A stretch of DNA of 64,000 nt from Duncaniella muricolitica. Its GTDB lineage: Bacteria; Bacteroidota; Bacteroidia; Bacteroidales; Muribaculaceae. This document shows, one piece after another, positions 53,670 through 61,738 of this stretch. The notes below the pieces were generated by a model. It had not been told where the DNA came from. It ran no database searches and was given only the letters and a program-made list of their open reading frames with translations. The stretch's first letter is position 1. Every line of letters starts with the position of its first letter. The position numbers and the translations under genes were made by a program. The DNA is taken from NCBI GenBank assembly GCA_025808375.1, contig CP061009.1, positions 3,906,001 through 3,970,000 of the forward strand, read 5' to 3'.

Positions 53670-54332
53670 CTATAATTTCATCAGTCGATAATCCTGTATC
53701 GACAGTTTGTTTCCGACCGAGGTGACTATGACCGAGGCTTGGCGGGCGGTCGCCTCCTCGACTATGAGCGATGCCACCGTGGCATTGTTTCTCACATCGA
53801 GATGGCTCACAGGCTCATCGACAAGCAGGAAGTCAAACGGCTGGCACAGCGCGCGGACAATCGCTACACGCTGCTGCTGTCCCACACTCAGACGTCCGGC
53901 CGGCTCTCCGGCCTTGTGGGCAAGCTCCAGACGGTCGAGCATCCCCATCACCTCGCTTTCGGAGCGATAAGAAGTCAGGCGGTTTTTCACCATTATGTTA
54001 TCCATCACGGACAGTTCGCCAAACAGTCTCATCTCCTGCGGAAGATAAGCAAGGGCTTCACGACGCAGAGCGCACCAACGCTCTATCGAAAAGCCCCTCA
54101 CATCCTCTCCGTCAAAAAGTATCTCACCGTCATAGTCAGTACGCGCACCGTAGACAAACGAGCACAGCGACGACTTGCCGGTACCGCTCTCGGCCTCGAC
54201 TATATAGGCCGACGGACGCACAAAACTCACATCCTCACGCAGCCACACTTCGCTGTGACACACGGGCGGCTCAGATTCGCTCCCCCGGAATACACGGGGG
54301 AGCACTTTGCGCAGAGTTATTCTATCTATCAT
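53670..54332 (-). CDS. ABC transporter ATP-binding protein (LolD/FtsE type)
   Basis: A protein of 220 residues from ATG 54332, which overlaps the upstream stop as ATGA (start MIDRITLRKVLPRVF). Walker A is the variant AESGTGKSSL (about 46-55), the signature is LSVGQQQRVAIVRAL (about 147), and Walker B is FLLVDEPVSHLD (about 171-182). The short length fits FtsE/LolD/MacB-type ATPases paired with FtsX-like permeases. It powers the permease at 50866-52122, from which it is now separated by an IS remnant. The H-loop His is not evident in VIVTSVGNK. Confidence 0.87.
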   Translation of the reverse strand: MIDRITLRKVLPRVFRGSESEPPVCHSEVWLREDVSFVRPSAYIVEAESGTGKSSLCSFVYGARTDYDGEILFDGEDVRGFSIERWCALRREALAYLPQEMRLFGELSVMDNIMVKNRLTSYRSESEVMGMLDRLELAHKAGEPAGRLSVGQQQRVAIVRALCQPFDFLLVDEPVSHLDVRNNATVASLIVEEATARQASVIVTSVGNKLSIQDYRLMKL

Positions 54333-55732
54333 TTCATTGCTGTCAAAAGAAACACGAGCACGGGCCACTGAGTGCCGTCGGCCTTGAGTTTCACAACTCC
54401 CTTGCCGTTGTCCATCGAGGCCGAAACCACCAAACCGGTGCCTTCGGGCGCGCCGTGAACATAGTCGGAATATGGCTCCAGGCTCAGATTAGCCGCCATA
54501 TCCTTGTTGACAAAAGTCGGGGCCAGCGAATTGTTGCGCGTGTTGTCAAATCCTATTGTAGAGATGCCGAGATAACCGTCGACATTGCCTATATACATCG
54601 TCTTGCCATACTGCGGTATGGCCATGAGTCCGTCGGCCGTGACTGTAGGAGTCATGCCGGCGGTCGACATCATGCTGCTTATCATGGACATCAGAGAATT
54701 GATTTTGTCCTGAGGCATATGCACCATCACGATGAAATCCCAGTCAGAGACATCGCCGTCCTTCATAAGCTCGGGCGACGAAGGAGCGGCGGCCATAAGC
54801 ACAGTGCCGTCGATCGACTCCAGATAAGGATTGACCACCGACATGAAAGCGGCAGTCTGAAATCCGCCGGCCATCATGACCACCTTGCGCAGAGGCTCCC
54901 AGTCAAACTCTCTGGTAAGACCGAAGGCCAGGGTCACATTAAAATTCTCGGGCACATAGGCCAGAAGGGCAGGATTGATGTTCTGCATCCCCTTGGGCTT
55001 GACAGTGAGGCCGGTCGACTTCATCATCTCCCAATCAATCACAAACGAATTGTCGGCACCCTCCTTGAGTGCCGCCACACTCCACTCCTTGTCCTGCGCG
55101 TCAATCCCGGCGTCCGATTTATCCATCGAAGCCAATCCTGATGCCACAGCCACGTTGACCATATTGTCGCGGCCCAGCACCTCGGCAATGCCGTCGAGCT
55201 GAGCCACCGACATCTCACGGGCACGTTTCTTAAGTTCGTCTACCGACTTGACGGCATCCCGCGCACCTGTCACGAACCATACCAGTCCGTCCTTGGCAAG
55301 CAGCGACGCCGACCCGAGGCGCGCCGACCTGTAACCGTTTGACGCCTCGTTCCAGTCGAGATATTCGCTCGTAGCCGTGTCAAACCGTTCAATATCACCG
55401 ACCGACAAAATGGCATAAGTGATATTTTCCTTATCGGCGGCCACCACGATATTATCAATATCCGCCACACCCTCGGCCTTCATTCCGGCCAGGGCATCAA
55501 GCATCTTCATATTTCCACGCACCACACCCTGCATCGGCACACACACCTCGGCTGTGCCGTCGCCCTTAAGGGTCACACCCACGGCCGAGCACAGCTTATC
55601 GACATTAACCGTCGCCACCAGATTGACGTCAGCCGGGATATTATCAAGAATCTCTGCCCGCTTGGAGCACGACGAGGCCAGCCCGACAAACACCGCCGTC
55701 AGGATAGCAAACATGATGTGTTGCAGTTTCAT
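54329..55732 (-). CDS. DUF4836 family lipoprotein
   Basis: A protein of 467 residues with a lipoprotein signal (MKLQHIMFAILTAVFVGLAS, Cys in ASSCSK about 22). It starts with the family pattern NIPADVNLVATVNVDKLC (about 32-49). DUF4836 proteins are found across Bacteroidales and have no known function. It is coupled to the ATPase by an ATGA overlap. A lipoprotein in the same operon with FtsX/FtsE-like parts suggests an envelope transport or sensing complex, but there is no direct evidence. Confidence 0.85.
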   Translation of the reverse strand: MKLQHIMFAILTAVFVGLASSCSKRAEILDNIPADVNLVATVNVDKLCSAVGVTLKGDGTAEVCVPMQGVVRGNMKMLDALAGMKAEGVADIDNIVVAADKENITYAILSVGDIERFDTATSEYLDWNEASNGYRSARLGSASLLAKDGLVWFVTGARDAVKSVDELKKRAREMSVAQLDGIAEVLGRDNMVNVAVASGLASMDKSDAGIDAQDKEWSVAALKEGADNSFVIDWEMMKSTGLTVKPKGMQNINPALLAYVPENFNVTLAFGLTREFDWEPLRKVVMMAGGFQTAAFMSVVNPYLESIDGTVLMAAAPSSPELMKDGDVSDWDFIVMVHMPQDKINSLMSMISSMMSTAGMTPTVTADGLMAIPQYGKTMYIGNVDGYLGISTIGFDNTRNNSLAPTFVNKDMAANLSLEPYSDYVHGAPEGTGLVVSASMDNGKGVVKLKADGTQWPVLVFLLTAMK

Positions 55733-55781
55733 ATGCTTTAATTCAGATTATAATATACAATGTTTCAGCAATTCCGGCGAT

Positions 55782-55821
55782 AATTACCAATTACTAATTA
55801 CTAATTGCTAATTACTAATTA
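55782..55821. repeat. Tandem octamer repeat (attactaa)
   Basis: About four to five copies of an 8-base unit related to ATTACTAA/ATTGCTAA lie in the gap between the DUF4836 gene and the GNAT-like gene, ending at the latter's stop codon. The copy number could vary by slippage. Confidence 0.7.
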
Positions 55822-56952
55822 TCCGAGGTTTTTCCTGAACGCTCTGCGGCGGCGGTGCTGCCTACGCTCGAAATACTCCCATTGTGACTGCACGTGTATA
55901 TTCTCCTCAAGCTCCAGATTGGTCTCGGCAAACTTCACGCCGTCCTTGATAAAGATATTACACAGGTCGTAGAAAAACAGCGAATTGACACCCTTTGACT
56001 GATATTCGGGCGTCACGGCTATAAGCATCAGGTCTACCACATCATTGTGCCCCTTCATAGCCTTGAGCAGATGCCACCATCCGAAGGGGAAGAGACGTCC
56101 GCCCGACTTGCGCAGAGCCTCCGACATCGAAGGCATGCTTATACCCACACCTACGAGTTTGTCATCGCGGTCCACCACGATGCTCACATAATCGAGCTTA
56201 AGCAGCCCGAGATACATGTCGATATAATAGGCTATCTGCTTGTCGGTAAGCGGGCTGTAACCGTAAAGCCCCGCATAGGTCTCGTTGATGAGCTTGAACA
56301 GAGCCTCGCCATACTGCTCCTTGACCTTCTTGGCCGACTTGAACTTGATGATGCGCAGATCATACTTCTTGAGCACAATCTCCGCGATGCGGGTCATCTT
56401 CTCAGGCAGCTTGTCGGGTATCGTGATGCGAAACTCTATCCAGTCGGTATCCTTTCTGTAACCCATACGCTCCATGTGTGACGGATAGTAGGGATAATTA
56501 TATATCGTGGCCATGGTGCCCATCTCGTTGAAACCCTCGACAAGCATGCCTTCGTGGTCCATGTCGGTAAAGCCCATCGGCCCGATAATCTCGGTCATGC
56601 CGCGCTCGCGAGCCCACGACTCGACAGCCCCGAACAAGGCGTCACACACCTCCTTGTCATCGGTAAAGTCGACAAAACCGAATCTCGCCTCCTTGCGCCC
56701 CGACTTCTCGTTGAGCATACGGTTGATGATACCTGTGATGCGTCCCACAGGCTTGCCGTTGCGATAGGCCATAAACGACTGGGCCTCGCATATCTCAAAC
56801 GCCGGATTTTTCTCAGGCAGCAGCGTGTTGACATCGTCAAACACAAGCGGCGGCACATAGCACGGATTTCCCTTATAGAGATCTATGCCGAATTGCACAT
56901 ATTTTTCAAGTTCCCTTTTAGTAGCCTCGATGGCACGTATGGTAACAGACAT
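55819..56952 (-). CDS. GNAT-fold-like protein of unknown function
   Basis: A protein of 377 residues from ATG 56952 (MSVTIRAIEATKRELEKYVQ); the frame upstream to 57087 is not conserved-looking. QSFMAYRNGKPVGRITGIIN (about 56-75) and AVTPEYQSKGVNSLFFYDLC (about 307-326), which includes an acetyl-CoA-binding-like QSKGVNS turn, support a GNAT-like fold, possibly two copies. Proteins of this plan are common in Bacteroidetes and usually uncharacterised. It follows the pseudokinase by 94 bases and may be cotranscribed with it. Confidence 0.7.
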   Translation of the reverse strand: MSVTIRAIEATKRELEKYVQFGIDLYKGNPCYVPPLVFDDVNTLLPEKNPAFEICEAQSFMAYRNGKPVGRITGIINRMLNEKSGRKEARFGFVDFTDDKEVCDALFGAVESWARERGMTEIIGPMGFTDMDHEGMLVEGFNEMGTMATIYNYPYYPSHMERMGYRKDTDWIEFRITIPDKLPEKMTRIAEIVLKKYDLRIIKFKSAKKVKEQYGEALFKLINETYAGLYGYSPLTDKQIAYYIDMYLGLLKLDYVSIVVDRDDKLVGVGISMPSMSEALRKSGGRLFPFGWWHLLKAMKGHNDVVDLMLIAVTPEYQSKGVNSLFFYDLCNIFIKDGVKFAETNLELEENIHVQSQWEYFERRQHRRRRAFRKNLG

Positions 56953-57046
56953 TACGTTCAGTTGATAGTTGTAAAAATAGTCGATTAATGCACCTCCGGA
57001 CCATAGTCCGGCAAATCTTGTCACGGCGGCCTCACGGCCGGTCACA

Positions 57047-57829
57047 TCACTGCGGCCCGTTGTGGGTGAGCCACAGCAGCAATCCAATCACGGCCACAAG
57101 GAAGACGATGATGCATACATATATCCTGTTGCTCCCGCTGTCGGCCAGATCGAGACGCAGCTCGTTGAGCGTGCGATAACGCTTGGTCACATCCTTGGCC
57201 ACACACTTGGCAGCCACCTTGCGGAGCTTGGGATGAGGTGACTCCACGGCGTCAAGAGCCCTGTTGAGCAACACTCCGTAATTGTATATATCGTCATTGG
57301 TATCCTCGTGCGTCAGAAACTTCTTCTGGTCAAAGCCGACGTCAATGAGTTTCAGATTGCCTATATTCTCCGTAAATATCACCCTCGAAGCCTCAAGCGG
57401 ATGATGAGCCAGATGCTTGGTCTGCACATAGTCGAGCGCGTCGAGCAGTTGGTGATGAAGCTTATAGATATGCTCGTCGGTCACCTTATGCTCGCGTATC
57501 AACTTCTCAAGCGAGTCGCCATACACGTCATCGGTGATAATACACATCCCGAGCCCGGGCACCTCCTCAAAATCATTTATCATGATTATATGGGGATGAG
57601 CCAGATTATATCTGACCTCAAACTCCTTCTCGATCATCTTCTCATACTCCTCCTGCCCCTTCAGCTCAGGGCGCAGAGTCTTAAGCATAAGCCATTTGCC
57701 ATGCTTCTTAGCGGTATAGACATGATAAAACTCCTCGTCCCACTCGGGCAGGTGCTCAATCTCCGTCCACTTCGGCGACTGACCGGGAGTCTGCTTCATA
57801 TCGGAGTCGTTGGTCTGATTGTTTTCCAT
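57047..57829 (-). CDS. Membrane-anchored protein pseudokinase
   Basis: A protein of 260 residues from ATG 57829 (MENNQTNDSDM). A Ser/Thr kinase-like fold covers about 25-225: the ATP lysine in KWLMLKTLRPE, the helix-C Glu in EKEFEVRYNLAHPHI, and the domain end in KDVTKRYRTLNELRLDL. The catalytic loop reads HHPLEASRV instead of HRDLKPSNI, so the catalytic Asp and Asn are missing, and DFG is DVG. One membrane segment ends the chain (IYVCIIVFLVAVIGLLLWLT, about 236-255). It probably senses or binds rather than phosphorylates. It is expressed with the GNAT-like gene. Confidence 0.8.
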   Translation of the reverse strand: MENNQTNDSDMKQTPGQSPKWTEIEHLPEWDEEFYHVYTAKKHGKWLMLKTLRPELKGQEEYEKMIEKEFEVRYNLAHPHIIMINDFEEVPGLGMCIITDDVYGDSLEKLIREHKVTDEHIYKLHHQLLDALDYVQTKHLAHHPLEASRVIFTENIGNLKLIDVGFDQKKFLTHEDTNDDIYNYGVLLNRALDAVESPHPKLRKVAAKCVAKDVTKRYRTLNELRLDLADSGSNRIYVCIIVFLVAVIGLLLWLTHNGPQ

Positions 57830-57852
57830 TGTGACATGCATGCATTATTTCG

Positions 57853-57884
57853 CAAAAATAACTAAAATCTCCGAATTACCCAAA
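57853..57884 (-). promoter_or_regulatory. Promoter of the pseudokinase gene
   Basis: On the minus strand TTTG (57884-57881), a 20-base spacer and TATTTTTG (57860-57853) lie 24 bases before the start codon. Confidence 0.6.
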
Positions 57885-58154
57885 CCAAGCATTCCATTGA
57901 ATTTATTTGTAGTTTATTTCGCTAATTTTTTAAAATTTAAAATCCATATAATGATAAGCATACAAATACATCACATTGCAACAACACTAAATTTATTATA
58001 GTATAGAACCTATATTAACCCATATCTAAGCAAAAAACGAGCAATCACAACACAATCATCGCCTATTAACTCAATTTAACATATATTCTTTAGGAAATGT
58101 TTCTTTATTTGTAAAAATTTACTTAAATTGCAATCGAACCAATTAAAACACATT
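57885..58154. other. AT-rich gap before the NVEALA operon
   Basis: About 270 bases of very AT-rich sequence with no ORF of interest. A plus-strand promoter for the next gene must lie here, but no exact TAnnTTTG box was found; the nearest partial match is TTAAATTG at 58123-58130. Base composition drops sharply from this point. Confidence 0.5.
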
Positions 58155-58430
58155 ATGAAAAAACTTTTTTGTGCATTATCGATTGTTATTTTTTTTAGTT
58201 GTGTATATAAAGTAGCCCACGCAACTATGTCGACAACCAAAGACTTATCTAAAGAGCAAATTGAAAATGTCAATGCTCTCATGTTCGAATCAGAATATTC
58301 ATGTGATGGTAGTTCTGACGATCCTTGCATTTATATATGTAAACAATGTGGAGCAATAGTTGGAAACCCATATTCTACGGGGTGGATGAACCCCAATAAT
58401 AGGCCAAAATGTTCACAATGCGGAAAATAA
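58155..58430 (+). CDS. NVEALA-like small secreted protein with CxxC zinc-ribbon-like tail
   Basis: A protein of 91 residues from ATG 58155 (MKKLFCALSIVIFFSCVYK, signal peptide, cleavage after about residue 24-25). ENVNALM (about 42-48) corresponds to the NVEALA motif of Bacteroidales small exported proteins. The mature C-terminus has six cysteines, four of them as CKQCG and CSQCG knuckles separated by 20 residues, like a zinc ribbon or a disulfide-rich fold. It is overlapped by 13 bases by the next gene, so they are coupled. It is AT-rich compared with the rest of the window. The function is unknown. Confidence 0.72.
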   Translation: MKKLFCALSIVIFFSCVYKVAHATMSTTKDLSKEQIENVNALMFESEYSCDGSSDDPCIYICKQCGAIVGNPYSTGWMNPNNRPKCSQCGK

Positions 58431-59429
58431 TAGCACTGATATCTTTTGCATTTATATTATGCAGCATCTGTTACGTAGGATGCTCCAGATTTCAAACGCA
58501 TTGTAATTCTATTATTTTTCAACAATATGACACTATAGCATGGTCTCCTTATTTGAACAAGCCCCATTTAACATCTATACATGATTTTTTTGTTCAAGAT
58601 TCCATTATATATTCTTGGACTTGTCAATCATTACTGGCTTCGCACGTACAGTGCTATTGACGGACGTTTTTTAGATAAATATATTAGTTATGGAAACAAT
58701 TATGACGAAATTGAAAACGGTTTCTTTATGTATTTCAGAAAAGATATCAAAACAATTAATATCTTTGATATCAACACAATGCGATTAAAAGAATATGATT
58801 CTAATTTCTCATATGTAAATTATAGCTGTTTATCGGAAAAAATCAACTGCATTTCTCCCATCACTGATAACAAGTATCTAATACTTGTTCCTAAGATGAT
58901 AAATGGGGCTTTTCAAAATTCATATATTCATAAAATTATAAACGGCTCAACAGGTGAAATTTTGTCAACCTATTGTCCTAAAAACATTTCTAATGAGATA
59001 AAAAACTTACTGATCAAGAAATTAACAGTTTCGCCAAATGGGCGAAACTATGCTCTGATATATCAACATTATGGAGAATTGTCATTATATGATATATCCA
59101 ATGATTCTATAAATTTAACGCACTCTCATAAGTACATACAAACTAAGCTAGAAACTGAGAATGGATGTCCTATTATTAAGTCAAATAGCCCATACGGTTT
59201 TCGCCATGTCACATGTTCTAATGATTTTGTATACGCTATATTTTCTGATGAAAACAATACATCCAAGACAAATAAGATTGGTATCTGGAATTGGAATGGA
59301 GTCCCTATAAAATTGATTGTTACTGATAAAAACATATTAAAAATTGCAATATCTTCAGAGATGAAACGTATAATCGCCATAATTGGTGATACTTCTAATG
59401 GTTATACTTTATCACATATTGATTTGTAG
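58418..59429 (+). pseudogene. BF3164-like beta-propeller lipoprotein, frameshifted
   Basis: The start at 58418 (MRKIIALISFAFILCSICY) gives a lipoprotein signal with Cys in YVGC (about 24). The frame closes at 58660, and a second frame (open from 58581 to 59429) continues the same protein (YSAIDGRFLDKYISYGNNYD onward). Together they make a chain of about 335 residues with the pattern of six-bladed propeller lipoproteins of the BF3164/TolB-like group, for example the first blade FFVQDSIIYSW...YSAIDGRF and LTVSPNGRNYALIYQHYGEL. The shift lies about 58615-58650. It could be a true mutation or a sequencing error in AT-rich sequence. Confidence 0.7.
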
Positions 59430-59623
59430 ACTTACTAGCTCAAAATTATACCTACATAATTTATTATGAGATTTAAGCATAAAATATCAAATATAATTAC
59501 ATTACATATATTCATTGCTTTTATTGCAATGAATATATGTAGCGTTGGATGTATTCCCCAAAACGAAAAAGACGATTATATATCTATTATCAATCAATTT
59601 GTGGGTAATAAGATAATTATACC

Positions 59624-60934
59624 CACTACTGTCCACTAAAAGTAGACAGGGTTAAAAATTAAATAAATTCGGTTCACTTGAACCATAGAGGACATTGACA
59701 TTTTTGAAATTCGATTTGTCGAAGAGGTCTCCCAGATGAGTCTTGTCAGTCAGCGAGATTCCAAGAATCTGAAGTACTTCATAGATGCTCCGTTCCAGTT
59801 TCATATCGTGCTGTACGATTGCAACAAGGCAATAAGTAATTATAGCACAATAGATTTGGATGCGTACTGCATTCTCTGATGTTCCCCAGAACTTCTTGAT
59901 ACGCAGATGCTGCTTGATCCATTTGAAGAACAGTTCCACGCTCCATCGGTTGCGGTATAGCTCGGCGATTGTCTCGGCGGAAGCAGTCAGATTGTTGGTC
60001 AGGAATATGTATCTGGTACCGTCCTCGGGATTGATGCAGATTACTTTACGGAGTTTTTCCGGATAATCCTTTGAGCTTTTATAAACCGTGAAGTAGCCGA
60101 TTGCGTCTGAGACAACGTTCTCGGAAGCCTCCGTTTCCATGTCTCAGGCTTGAACCGGACATTGGTTTTCGCCCTGACGACAAAGAACGCACCGATACGG
60201 TTTATCGTGTAAAGATTGCCGAAATCGTTGTAGCCACGGTCGAAGATATAGTGCGCGCCCTTCTCATACGGAATCTCCGGCATAGCCTTTGAATCATGGA
60301 CTTTTGCTTCGGTAATATGCACGAATGCAGGAACTTGAGCCTCTACATCGTAGAGCGTGTGCATCTTGATTCCGCCCTTGTGCTTGCGAAACTTAGCCCA
60401 CTCAAACACCGATAGACAGAGGTCTATGGTTGTGGAGTCAAAGGCATATACATGACCGTCAAGTTCGAAGATTTTTCTCTATTCTCCTACTGCGGGCCTC
60501 CGCAATCATAAAGAAGGCAAACTCTTCGAAAATGCGGTAATCGCGCTGCTCGTTTGCTTTGCTAAGGTTGCTACGCGTTACCGATTTGCCGATTCCGAGA
60601 TGGTAGAGTTTTTCTTGCATGGGCCTCCATAGCAACGATGATATCGCGCAGACTCTCACGGTTTGACAGCTGTCCAAACATCAGTGTAAGTAGTTGATTC
60701 CAACAAGTATAACTTTTTACATACTTGTCACCATCATACTTCCTTACAATGCGTAAGAACTTAAAATTATCAAGGAACTCGACTAATTGGGCGAAAACGT
60801 ATTTGTCCTTATTCATAACAGTCTGATTCAGACTGCAAAAGTAATTTCAAATCGTTGCGCGACAAAATCAGCCATAACAAATTGAATTTCATTAATTTCA
60901 AAGTACTCTTGTGATTTTTTAGTGGACACTAATG
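59624..60934 (-). mobile_element. IS4-family insertion sequence, copy 2
   Basis: An element of 1311 bp, near-identical to copy 1, with the same terminal repeats and a 9-bp target duplication AATTATACC (59615-59623 and 60935-60943). It lies inside the lipoprotein gene at 59466-61706 and faces the opposite strand. The exact duplication and unchanged host frame show a recent insertion. Confidence 0.93.
59652..60816 (-). pseudogene. IS4-family transposase (DUF4372 + DDE), frameshifted, copy 2
   Basis: The same 387-residue transposase as in copy 1. It is broken by the shared extra A in the AAAAA run (about 60619), an extra T in the TTTTT run at about 60475 (frame ends RRIEKNLRT) and a missing C at about 60124 (CCGAG for CCCGAG). 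The C-terminal segment with YRNRWSVELFFKWIK runs uninterrupted to NLFNF at the end. The coding length 1165 minus a net 1 equals 388 codons. Confidence 0.9.
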
Positions 60935-61738
60935 AATTATACCATCAAAATATGTGTATAATATACAAGAAACAACTTTTGATTATGACATGACTGAATC
61001 TGACTATAAGGTCATAACATTCATTGACGAGTCTGACTGTACAACATGTAAATTAAAACTCCAAGAATGGGATGACATCATAAACAATTGGAAATCATCA
61101 ATTGATACATCTATAAGTTTTTTGATGATATTAAATACTTCTAATAATGTATCCTTATTACCATATATCATTGCCAACAACTTTTGTCACCCCATCGTAT
61201 TTGATAAAAACGCAATGTTTAAAAAAATAAATAATATACCAAACAATTCTAAATGTCATACATTTCTACTTGATGACAATAATATAATACTCGCCATTGG
61301 TGACCCGGTGTTAAATCCACAAATAAGAAAACTATTTAACCAAATCATAAATAAGGACTTTGAATCCTCCCCCAATTTTAATCAAGAGGCTGCAGATAAC
61401 AGCATATTTCTATGTTCTATGCATTCAATTCCATTAGGAATTCTAACAATTAACAATCCCAAATCATTCTCATTTGAATTAAAAAACAGAACAAACAATA
61501 CAATAAGCATAGAAGAAATAATAACTTCATGTAATTGTATTAAAGCATCCGTTTCTACCAATAATATATATCCTCATAATACTTCCACTCTAAATATAAC
61601 TTTACAGCCAACCATAAAAACCAATACCATCTCGCAATATATTGACATATTCTATAAAGGTTACTCAATTCCCGAACGTTTTTATTTAAACGGATATATG
61701 CGCTGACATTTTTATTCTAATCCCTTGATTCATATTTT

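Larger units (their letters stand above)
59466..61706 (+). pseudogene. Thioredoxin-like/DUF1573 lipoprotein split by IS copy 2
   Basis: The N-terminal 52 codons (59466-59623) give a lipoprotein signal with Cys in SVGC (about 29). The IS lies at 59624-60934. Removing it and one 9-bp duplicate joins 59623 to 60944 in frame (...NKIIIPSKYVYNIQETTF...), giving about 306 residues. The joined protein has a thioredoxin-like start with a CxxC (FIDESDCTTCKLKLQEW, about 77-93) and a DUF1573-like end (LTINNPKSFSFELKNRTNNT and ITSCNCIKASVS). The rest after the IS is still open from GTG 60954, so a truncated product without a signal is possible. Confidence 0.85.
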
